Source: Opisthorchis felineus
Taxonomy: Eukaryota; Platyhelminthes; Trematoda; Opisthorchiida; Opisthorchiidae
DNA: 64,000 nucleotides
Assembly (NCBI GenBank): GCA_004794785.1
Contig: SJOL01007418.1
Location: 540,861 to 604,860 of the forward strand
Direction of reading: 5' to 3'
Part shown: positions 10,301 to 20,192 of the stretch, piece after piece
How the letters are laid out: each line of letters opens with the position of its first letter
Numbering within the stretch: the first letter of the stretch is position 1
Translations under genes and position numbers: made by a program
Notes under the pieces: generated by a model
Seen by the model: the letters and a program-made list of their open reading frames with translations, nothing else
Told to the model about the DNA's origin: nothing
Databases searched by the model: none

Positions 10301-13300
10301 CAATCCGACAGCTGCCATCATCCTGTGACCTTCACACCCGCTTGGATTTTACATTTACCTACATTTATCCCGAGTCAAGAAAAATTGCCCACAATGTGGC
10401 GAATTCCGTGGAGCTTGACTGAAGTAGGTGCTTGATGCCAAGTTCAAAGTGTTTTTTACGTCTACGTCGAAAAGAATTGCGCCAATGGGCACCAAACAGA
10501 AAAGCCAATAAGAGGAGGAGTCTACAAAACGGGCATTGATGGGGAGAACAAACGTCGCCTGTTTAAAAAGGCTGTTGGTTAAATCTAAAGTAGGCTGTGT
10601 TGTCCAGTTCCAATACCTGGGTCATGTGCACGACTTGCACGTGGCGTGGAGCCCAAAATAATTGATCATCGTGTGCGACGCCCATTTTATCACCCAAAAT
10701 AGGCAGCTATACATACCTAACTCACGTGCCTGAGTGACTTATAGTGATGGGTCTAGGATGACTGGACAAATTAGGAGAAACGTCCGGCCCAGCCCATTAA
10801 CCTTGAAAAATCGAAGATGTATCTGTGCCAACCGTTCAAAAACCATTTGGAGAGCTGCACCAGAGACACCCAACCTAACGTAGATCTGTCAGTCGGAACA
10901 CGATATTGCAGCGACGAGTGGCATTGTTCTGAGAGCTCCAAACAAACGGAGGGTGTGTCCGTATGTATTTGGCAGACGACGTTTTGAGCCTGGTAGTCGC
11001 CCTTCAGGAGGCCCATTTGATCACTCGGATCCGGGGGTGGTAATAATGATAGTATTAATAAGTATATTTCCCAACTTGTAGGGAACATGCCAATTGGGGC
11101 ATGATCGGGTCGTTACAACTTGAACGCGGCAGGCAACAACACAACAGGGAGGAAGGTACAACCAACGGGACATGCCTATTACGTGAAAAGTTAGCGCGGT
11201 TGTTGAAACCAAAAAACAAGGACAATGGGCATGAGGTACGACTAGTTCAATGATGAAGCCAGTTGACATGAACTGAAACCGAAATCACTGCTGGCCATGA
11301 GTGACCTTGGGCAGTTGGGTAAATGGCCCGGGTCACAGAAAGCAAAAATGGAGATGGAGATGGAAGAATTCGAATTGGAGACAAACGTCAACTTTCGTCT
11401 CAAAATATGGTTCATATTGAAACTAAGTAGACTCACTGGTGTAAATGTTGTAGGGAGGTCAGTTGTGAAGGATAGTTTTAATTTGGAGATAGTGCCAATG
11501 CACCGGGCCAAACGAACACCGTAAATAAAATTGAACTCGTGGAGGAGGTAAACCGAACTTGCAGTAGGAAACCAGGTAGGTTAGCGGTCAGTGGGTTAGA
11601 ACGAGCTCGTCCCAGAGGCGGTAGGGTCTGGGTGAAAAAATTTGTTCGCAATTTGTTTGCTGCAATTACAGGCTCGAGTGGTCGGAAGAAAGTGTTTGCG
11701 GGCGTGCCCTCAGACCGGGTATAGCAGTGCTATGCTATCATTGCGCTAACATACTTCTGTTTCTGGACAGCCCCTTGACGGTTGTCAAGGTTGCCGCAAG
11801 CAGTGAGAGGATACGCACTTCCGTGTAAGCTGGATCTGGGTTGGGCGAGGAGACTGACACAGATAGAGCCACGGACAGTTTTGATTCAGTTGGAGGATCA
11901 TGTGATTGTAGACAGAAGACCAGCAAGATTGAACGAATAACGGTTGTACGGAGCGTTTGGCGCAACTACAGCCGAGGTTTGAAGCTTGGGAAGAGGGTGG
12001 AATAAGGGAAGAATACCATCAGAGCAGTAGCGTCTGGTGATTGCCGGGCGGCATCAGATGAAACCGCGCTCAATATAAAAAAAAATTTAAAAGAGGTTGA
12101 CAGCAAGTCAAATGAACCCAGGAGAGGGTGGATTTTTGTTGGCTGACCCAGGAACCAAGAACTAGCTGAGTTTGCCGTTTTAGTACGAGGACACAACAAA
12201 CCATTATTAGTGGGCTGCTCGGCATGTATGCAGTACCTCCGGAGAGCGATGAAAGAGACTATCATTCGCGGTAAGAGTTGCGTCTACTTTTTGCAGTGAG
12301 CGTCAGCTGATCAGAGGGCGTAAGACCGGGGCCAGAGTAGGTGCCCAATTTTGGGAAGGTAAGGACTTAGCCACCGAGGCAGCGAGCAATGAGGCCAGCT
12401 AGTTGGAATGGGCGATTACATGGTGAGATTACACGGCGGTAGTTTTTAACTCAGCTAGTGAATCCAATCATAGGGTCTCCGTTTTGTAAAGGGGAGGTTA
12501 GTGTGAACGGGAGCAGCCGACAAATAATAAGCAGTTGAGCGATAGCTTCCGAGTTACTGGATAGGGACTGTAGTTTAACTAGAATCTACTACGTGAACTT
12601 AACGGAAATGTGAGAGTATGGGTGGTCAGTCACCGAGTCACTTGTCGGCTCCAATAAACGAAAGGTGCGTGTCAAAAACAACCAACAGGCGCTAGCCGTG
12701 ACTGCAGGTATTCGGGTAATGATAAGGTCTTTACATTTTATACGTATATGATCGTTTCAGAGGACAAGAAGGAAGAAAGTGTGTATTATGTCTGGCTGAT
12801 GAAGAGAACTTCGGGTGGCGCAACCTCAAATAAGACAAAGTTGGCAACGCCTTGCACATCGATGTTAGCCGTGAGCCTCGCACGGTCCCTTCAGTCTACC
12901 AAGTGCATATTTTTAAAAAAAATCAAACGAAAGGACAGGTGTCATTCACTTGCATTTCTTGGTGTTGCCAGACAAATGACAACTGGGGTAGGTCCAAACC
13001 AGCTTCAGACAAACAACAGCGGTGCTCTTTTATGGATTTCCTGAGTTAAAGGCCAGGCTCAGAACCACCGGCGATGGGCGATGCACCCGTGCTACTGGAA
13101 GGGTGACGAGTATACGAACGCATCATGGTGCAACGTAACAGGTCGACCCTCCCTGCAGGGCCTACCCGTCCACCACACGAGGTTTTCATCCTTTGTGCAT
13201 GCTACCAGATCTGCAGGGTGGCAAGCCACCAACCATTTATAATTGCGGCTTGTGTATTAAAAATATAACTCCAGCTACCAGATAGTTTATCCGGTAGGAG

Positions 13301-13724
13301 GAAAAGCCAATCCAGTAAAACAACTCAGTAATTTCAAACAAGCAACTGGAGGAGGCAAGTCGCAGAGGCAAATGAAGTGGCAGCTAACGTTTGGGCCATA
13401 GGAGTAGAATGGAGATTTTCAGAGCCTGTATTCTACGGCCGAACGACGACGACGCATTAGTGTGAAGCACCATGTCAAGTAGAGGTACACCAAAGTGTTA
13501 CGTGCGTGTGAATCAGTGGGCTGTGGAAGCAAACAACTATTTCACTCCTTGCGCATCTTCAGACCCACTATTTAATGTGCGTGCACTGCGTGTGTTCAGA
13601 GGATGCGGAATGGTTCAGAGCAGTGAGGAGGCAATGCTTCTGTTTGGTTAAGGTTGGTAAAACCAAGGCGAAGCAAAGCACCAGACCATAAACGGAGATG
13701 ACAGAGCTATTCAGGCATGGAACC
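10301..13724. other. Inverted-repeat spacer, unassigned part
   Basis: No known protein family was seen. Open frames of 60-105 codons occur on both strands (for example 10771-11088 minus and 12748-13044 plus) without recognisable motifs or convincing splice context. A short GGAGAT-type repetition lies near 11350. The stretch may hold old, unrecognised repeats. Confidence 0.35.
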
Positions 13725-15310
13725 CGAATTCACGGATCCATGGACTGGTGCACAGGATCAAGACTCTCGCCCGAGTTTCCCGGGTCAGTTTTGTTCTTGT
13801 CGTTCAGCGGCTGCCGTCCCCCTGAAAAGCATAAGCAAAAAAGATGAAGCACTGCTCTTTAAGTTTTTAGCGCGGGGCAGTATGTTTGCCAGCCCCAGGA
13901 CTCGCACAAAAATGTGTCTAATAGTACTTCGAACTGGGTTCTAGGTGGAGCGTGGACAACCGTCGGAGGAAGGTTATTCAACGCAGCTACTACCCGAAAT
14001 AAGAAAAAAATTTGCCCAATGAAAGCGTGCGTTCTGAGCTTAAAAATCTTCTTACCATGTCCCCGCCGTGTGTTTGCTGGGTCAACGGTGAAGAACCCTT
14101 TGGCCAAACGCTGTTCTAACAAGGCATAAGTAAGAATTGGTTTTCCTCGGAGGCGACGATACTCCAGGGGAAAGAGGTCAAGCACCACGAGACGCGTTTC
14201 ATAGTCCACGGATTTAAGGCCGGCAACCATTTTCGTAGCAGCTCGCTGGACACGCTCAGTGAGGGTTACGTCCTTCGTGCCTCCCGAGCATACGACTTGG
14301 TTGGCATTTTCAAGAAGCGGTCCAACGTAGGCCCCATAGAGTATTTGGATGTCCACGCGAGTAATGTGGGAGAAGGCGCGCCGAATCATCAGTGGAACGG
14401 CGAATGCCTTTTGAGACGATTCCTCATGGTGCAGTGAGAAGGACACGTTCGAAGAGAGCCAGACACCTAAATCCTTTTTGACATCTATCCTCGTGACGTC
14501 TTCTGGTCCATTCTCACATGCACGACAAAGGCGGTCGCTGGGTTTCCTGCGAACCACATACGGAAGTAATTTTCCACATTCACACAAAGGTGCCAAAACA
14601 ACGACCATTGTTCTGTAGCGTTCATATCCATTTGGAGGGCACTGGCCTCAGACCTCGTCTGCTAAAAGTAGATATGGACTTGCAAGAATATCTAGAAGGT
14701 CTTTGACGTATACCAGAAACGACAGTGATCCCAAAACGGAGCCTTGAGAAACTTCAATGGAGACCAGCGCCGGAGAATAGTAGGTCGTGCCTGATTTCGC
14801 TCGGTATGTTCTGTCTGATAAGAACGCCTTAATCCAGTGTAGAATTTTCCCTTGATTCTCGTAAGACCCAAGTTTGTGGGGCAGCGGGACTTGGGGGACT
14901 TGATCAAATGTTCTTAATAAGTAAAAACAATTCGGCATCCTATATGAGTGCTTCGTCCTTGGCTTGGATTAAGCTATCCATGAATACGAGCATGTTTGTT
15001 ACGCAAGGACGGCTTGGGAGAAATCCGTGTGGAACTGGGGATACCCAGTTGTTGGTAGCAAGGTGATCTAGGATGGCTCGTTTCAGAATGCGTTCCGTCC
15101 CCTTGCACTGCACACTAGTGGGGCTAATAGGCCTGTAACTGCCGGGCGATAACCGGTCACGAGTTTTGTGGAGTGGCTTGACAATCGCTTCCTTTCAGCC
15201 AGAAAGAGGGTGGCCTTCGTCAAGCGACTGACAAAGAAGAAAAATTTGAGTGGCCCTTTGTAATGTTCTCCATATCAGGGTGTATGCCAGACGAATCCTT
15301 ATCAGGAAGA
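13725..15310 (-). pseudogene. CR1/jockey-like non-LTR retrotransposon copy 1, 5'-truncated
   Basis: Reading the minus strand from 15310, reverse transcriptase pieces appear in order: DSSGIHPD; then, in other frames, KEAIVKPLHKT, RLSPGSYRPISPTS and ERILKRAILDHL; the palm piece FDQVPQVPLPHKLGS..GKILHWIKAFLSDRTYR; VSQGSVLGS; and YLLLADEV. The last replaces the catalytic FADD with ADE. A 249-codon frame (14608-13859) holds the RT C-terminal region: [49 protein letters not shown] and [14 protein letters not shown]. The 3' UTR to about 13725 matches copy 2. The endonuclease domain is absent, as expected from 5' truncation during target-primed reverse transcription. Multiple frameshifts make it inactive. 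Confidence 0.88.
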
Positions 15311-15653
15311 CCGCAAGCAGGCTAAATTACCAGCTTAGCCCGGAACAGGATTACAGCACTGGTCCCCGAATATTGGATTTGCTGGGCCACAATTGTTGAG
15401 AACAATGTGTCAGTCGACAGCGCAGAGCGCACACGTTTGCAGGCGTAAGAAGGTGCATCAGTACTGCATTCCATGCTTTCGCTCTTCACGCGCATAATTG
15501 GCAGTGCGGCAAAATCACAACAAAGTTCAAGCCAACAGAGAGGCAAGCCCGCCATCAATTGTTTCCTGGCTTCGCCGATCTCACCTCACATGACAAGCGC
15601 CTGTGCAACACGCACCTAACCGCAGTTGCTTTATCCGGGGTTGGCCGGCGTAC
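15311..15653. other. Gap between retroelement and three-exon gene
   Basis: This may hold the promoter or an earlier exon of the 15654-16079 gene. The frame of that gene stays open upstream of its first ATG for about 20 codons. I saw no TATA box. Confidence 0.3.
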
Positions 15654-16079
15654 ATGGGAAAACAACTATTCCGCATCTTGGGGCAAGTGGAAAACGGAAC
15701 AAACGCCATCGACGCAATTTGTGCTGCCATTAAGGTAAAGTTATTTTTTAAAGCGTGGTAAAATATATGGAGATCTTCCGAGACTGTCAGTGATTATGAG
15801 CAGGATGATGTGAACTTGCACACAATATTTTTGGTAGACCAAATGTTGAATGACCGCATGTAAGTAGGGTCTCTCTGGTGCATAAATCTTCTGATAATAT
15901 ATATGACAAACTGTTGAAGCATTTTACTTCTACATTAAGATTACTTGCAAGCGTTTCCGGTTTTTAGGAAAAGAGGGCAACAACTAGAGGTTGCCGCTGT
16001 CGAGCTGGAATTTATTAAATTCTTCCCCTATGGCGACTGTTTTACGTACCTTGCAGAACTCTTTATTACGCCCTGCTAA
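15654..16079 (+). CDS. Three-exon gene candidate, 82 aa, family unknown
   Basis: Exon 1 (15654-15734) reads MGKQLFRILGQVENGTNAID and continues to AICAAIK; donor AAG|GTAAAG. Exon 2 (15804-15859) starts after TGAGCAG, reads DDVNLHTIFLVDQMLNDR plus two bases, and ends at a perfect CAT|GTAAGT. Exon 3 (15968-16079) starts after TTTCCGGTTTTTAG, completes M, reads KRGQQLEVAAVELEFIKFF, and ends LAELFITPC plus TAA. Introns of 69 and 108 bases join the frames exactly. The peptide is rich in helix-forming residues, with no membrane segment or known motif. The reading frame is open upstream of the ATG, so the gene may be longer. It sits inside the inverted repeat between a dead retroelement and the right arm. 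The phase-consistent splice signals are the evidence; I do not recognise the protein, and chance is not excluded. Confidence 0.45.
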
Positions 16080-16136
16080 GCACACGATTGCGTACTGAGA
16101 AAGCTAAACACTATTCATCTCATAGAGAAGGCTGCT

Positions 16137-16544
16137 TCAGAAGTTGTCTAAACAACAGGCTTTAGACGCAGGTAGGCTTCTTTCGGACAACTCAGCTGTT
16201 GTTTCAACAACCAGCTGGTATCTCGGACGCTGGTTCTGACCAAAATTCGGGAGAACGTCCTGGGATTTTGTGCAAGATGAGCATCTTATGACTGCCGAAG
16301 AGTTGAGGACGAAAAGTTCCATGATGGCGTGGGCAAGGCTGCCGCTGACGGCGCAACCGCCAAGTAACGTTTGCACAACAAGAGTGGCGACCTTGTTGTC
16401 CTTAATCACCGTGCCATTTACTAGTGACATCTTTACACACGTTGCTTGGTAGTTTTCCGAATCCCGCGGATCGTAACTTGCTAATAATAGTCGTTTCTCT
16501 GTACTTGGTTTCTTGTTACCACTCTTTGGCATGTCAAAAAGCAT
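16137..16544 (-). other. 135-codon open frame, unrecognised
   Basis: An ATG-started minus-strand frame begins MLFDMPKSGNKKPSTEKRLL. The middle is moderately hydrophobic (VATLVVQTLLGGCAVSGSLA) and the end is RYQLVVETTAELSER. No family is recognised and no promoter or poly(A) signal stands out. Length alone is not strong evidence. It lies just inside the right inverted-repeat arm. Confidence 0.2.
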
Positions 16545-16868
16545 AACAGTTTAAGGCAGCCTTCTATAGGGACAAGGAGATTCTTACGACTGTTTGTAGG
16601 GTTATCACAAAATTTTCTGCAAGGTCGCATTAGAGTCTCGATGAACAAGCTAGAGCGTCAAAGTATAGTCCTCCGTTTGGTCCCAAGCCTGCGCATGACT
16701 TCCGTCAAAGCGACCTGATGTTTGACTGTTTAGGCCGCTTGGAGACATTTTCAAAGGTTCACCACAGTAATTATGGATCCGAGATAACATAAACTGGCGC
16801 AATGACCTTGGGTTCCGTAAGATCCGGGCAGCTAAGGATCTCACAAGACGATTGCGGCCGTCAGATTA

Positions 16869-17596
16869 TACGCAGTTCGTATCCAGTAGGCAATAGGAAA
16901 GACGGACGAGGGCAGTTGACGACGTATTGAGGACTATCAAGAACTGGTTCCATAGACAGGCGGGTTAATGAACATCGTGAATTAGGCAAAACGTACAATC
17001 AATAATTGCGCAATCGGTGGGAGCAGAAGAATGGTAAGTGAGGCGGCAGGGTTTTCTGGAGGTAACAGCAAGTAAGCATGATGTACAGATCTGTACAGAT
17101 GTACAAATACGGGAAGGCAGTCAGTGTAAATTGGCCGTATAGAGAGATAGCGGCGCAGAAAATAATCAGCACGCTTGGGAGGTGAGGAACTGTCTTTGAC
17201 CGACGGTGTGATGCAGCAGCTAGTGTCACGTGACAAATTGGTTTGTGCGCTTAGGTCCGTTTAAAACAAATCTAAACAGAGGCTATCTGGCAGATGCGGT
17301 ATACAGGTAACACAAAAAATAGGGTCTTCCGAGGCGTCGGGCTGGTGTAGCGGAAAACACGCTCGCCCACCATCCGAGGAGCGCTGGGTTTTATCCTTGG
17401 CTGTTCCGTTTTACTGTCAGGGCGGTCACTCGGAAATAGGTAGAGCTGGCGCGAAATTGCAAGCAAAGACGGACGGAGAACAAAAAATTGACATCAGTTA
17501 CTAGAGAATAAGTAGAGCTTGGGTAGGAGCGAAACCGGGGACACGAGCAGTATGGAAACGAAACGGCGTTATAATAAACGGTCGTAAATCATGCTG
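16869..17596 (-). repeat. Right arm of near-perfect 728-bp inverted repeat
   Basis: This is the reverse complement of 9573-10300, with one mismatch and no gap by hand comparison. It carries the same 16-base palindrome at 17082-17097. Beyond its outer end (from 17597) similarity to the left flank continues weakly, for example AATTATGAACAGCATG against AATCATGAGCAGCATG. The other repeats in this window are about 4-34% diverged, so this pair stands out. Confidence 0.92.
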
Positions 17597-18184
17597 TTCA
17601 TAATTAGTGACAACGTGAAAGAAAAATGAGAGTCGATTCATAGGTGGATTCAACAGGCCCCATCAGGAGACCGTTGAGGGAAACCAGTCATTTTTTTTTG
17701 GCATCCAGTGAATATCAAACTAAAGTTCCATTCTGCATGACTTGTTGTGTGTTGTGAGGCAGTTGGCGTCGTTGTCTGACAAAGATGAAGGTGAATTCGG
17801 GGCTTCTCATTCTACCGAGCTTACCTAACTTAGGGATGATAGCCAACGCTTCGTAGTTTGAATGTGGCTAGGCCGTTCTCAGCGAGGGAGAATATTGTTC
17901 TTTCTCATTCACATGACACTGGTCGAAGTTCTTCTGGGATTTGCGTTATTCAAAGATAGACTCTCCCTTTGTAGGGCTGGCTTGTAAGCCTGGCCGTGTT
18001 TCGAGGCGTCGGAATCATATCTCGTGGGGAAATTTGCAAGGTTGATATGGTCATGTTCTGAGCTCGAATGCGATAAGTCACCTACCAATTCAGCTTAGTT
18101 TTGTTGCAGACGCAGGGGCGAACGTCTCTCTGTATGCCTTAAATCACCCGGGAATTCAGTTCTGAAGGGTGACCTATCTGCCAA
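17597..18184. other. No gene recognised
   Basis: The stretch lies between the right inverted-repeat arm and non-LTR copy 2. It includes a run of T at 17691-17699. No coding signal was recognised. The last part may be decayed 5' sequence of the retroelement. Confidence 0.35.
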
Positions 18185-19915
18185 TATGCCAGATCAACTC
18201 TTTTTCGCCGAATAAATAAACTAGTCGCCTTCTTCTTGGGGGACAGAATTGGGGAACCCACGAGTAACCCAAAAGTTGTATCTGAATTCTACAGAGAACA
18301 TTATGCAGAAGTGTATTCTGCCCCAGCATCTTCGTCACATCCAATCTTGTCAAGGCGTAACTACGAACGGCCTCTAACCAACTTGATCTCCACTGAGGAG
18401 AACATTCGACATCTATTACACTAGACAGACCCCTCCAGCGCATTGGGGTCAGAGGAGTTATATTCAAGGATTCCGAAGAAAACGTCGCTCACACTTGCAA
18501 AATATTTCTACCTGGCGCTTTGTCAGCCGGTCAACGAAAGCAACCCTTTCTCAGCTTGGAAGGAAGCGATTGTCACACCAAACTACAAACCTGGTGAGCA
18601 ACTATCGGCGGGCAGCTACAGGTCTATTAGCCTCACTAACGCATCGTGCAAGGTAACGGAACGCATTCTGAATCGGGCCATCATAAATCGACCCACCATT
18701 AACAACTTGATATCTTTAGTGCAACACTGGTTAACTCCCAGACCGTTCTTGCATGAAGACCACGCTCGTATTTGCGAACAGCTTAACTCAAGCTAGAGAC
18801 GAAGAACTCATATCGGATGCCGTATTTTTCGAGTTCCCAAAAGCACTTGATCGACTCTTATACGTCCCGCCGCTCCACAAACTCAAGTCTGAAGGTGTTT
18901 AAGGGGAAATTCTTCACCGTATTAAGGCGTTCCGTGTGAAATTAGGCTCGAACTACACTTCTTCGGCGCCGGTCTCTTTTGGGGTTCCTCTAAGCCCAAT
19001 TTTGGGTCCACCTCTGTAGCCGATCCACGTCAACGACATTCTACATGTCCTTTGAAGTTCAGCTCTATTTTTCGCAAACGACTTGAAATCCTGGGGTTAA
19101 AATGTCAGCATCCTCCAAATGGATGTAGACGCTGCAAAGCAGCGGTTGATGGACTGGCAACTTCGTCTGCATGACGAAAAGTGCTCCCATATGTCATTCG
19201 GATAAGACTAGGTGAACACCTTTGTTGTGCATGGTGAGAATGAACTACATACTGCATACTACATACTACTATAGATACTAAGAGGAGTTAGGTATCTGGC
19301 TCTCCCGAAACACTACCTTCCTACTGCACCATAAAAAGTCGGCTCAAAAGGTATTCGCCGTTCCACGGACGTAACCCTCATGAAGAGTGTCTAAAGAGCT
19401 GCTACGAAATTGGTTGTCGGCTTCAACTCTGTAGACAATGAAACGCTTCTTGCGGTGCTTGACCTCTTTCCCCTGGAGTATCTTTTCCTGTGATGAAACC
19501 TGGTACTTACTTATGCCCTATTTGAACAAGGTTTGGCCAACAGGTTTTTCACCGTTGGCACAAATAACTCACGGCGGGGAAATGGTAAGATTTTCAAGCT
19601 TAGAGTGCATACGTTTATTAGGAAGCAATTTTTCTCGTGTCGGGAAGTTGGTGCGTGGAATAACCTTCGCCCGACGGTTGTTTACGCTGCATCGAGTACC
19701 CAGTTCAAAGCATTATTAGACGCTTTTTCATGTGAATCCTCACGCTGGCAAGATTACTGCCCCGCGCTGGGAACCTAAGGAGCAGTGCTACACCCTTTTG
19801 TCGCTTGTGCGTTTCAGATGACCCGAAGCCACTGAAAGATAGGAACAAACCTGACCCGGGATGTTAGAGCAAACGCCTCGATCTTGTGTATCAATCCGTG
19901 AAACCGTGATATTTT
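18185..19915 (+). pseudogene. CR1/jockey-like non-LTR retrotransposon copy 2
   Basis: A single frame from about 18200 to 18796 reads STLFRRINK, NPKVVSEFYREHYAEVYSAP, NLISTEENIRHLLH, then one TAG at 18422-18424, and SLTLAKYFYLALCQP, WKEAIVTPNYKPGEQLSAGS, YRSISLTNASCKVTERILNR. After that the frame breaks: FFEFPKALDRL, HKLKSEGV stop, KAFRVKLGSNY, VSFGVPLSPILG, and SALFFANDLK, where FADD has become FAND. Between KAF and RVKLGSNY about six codons (LSDRT-like in copy 1) are missing in frame. The C-terminal part (19438-19778) reads VLDLFPLEY and then, in another frame, [20 protein letters not shown] and [13 protein letters not shown]. The tail to about 19915 matches the copy 1 3' UTR. It starts further upstream than copy 1 but still lacks an endonuclease. 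Confidence 0.88.
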
Positions 19916-20012
19916 CCCAGCCACTTTCTGTAAGGCATATCTTCGAGAGCAAGGGAAACGGCGATTAATTCCTGAACGACTGCGCCTTCTCTAGTGGCCT
20001 GTCAAAGTGCAC

Positions 20013-20192
20013 TGTAGTAATTAAGTTCAGCCCGTATATCGGTATAGCCAAACGAACTAGAAATTCAGAATTCAGCACGGCGTAACAAGTAGCACGTATG
20101 CATTCAAATTGATGTGTGTCTACAGCACTTGGAATATTAAGACAACAGAACAAGGAATAGAGCAATGAATAGAGAATCAATCATGTTCATCA
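20013..20192 (-). repeat. 3' LTR (180 bp)
   Basis: It starts (minus strand) TGATGAACATGATTGATT and ends TTACTACA, with the TG..CA termini typical of LTRs. It aligns to the 5' LTR with a 7-base length difference and about 18 substitutions by hand count, roughly 10%, which implies an old insertion. The integrase frame ends inside it. Confidence 0.85.

Noticed and set aside
9703..10422. Open frames inside the inverted-repeat arms as genes
   Set aside because: Two overlapping frames are open because the region is stop-poor; identical copies in both arms reflect the DNA duplication, not protein constraint.
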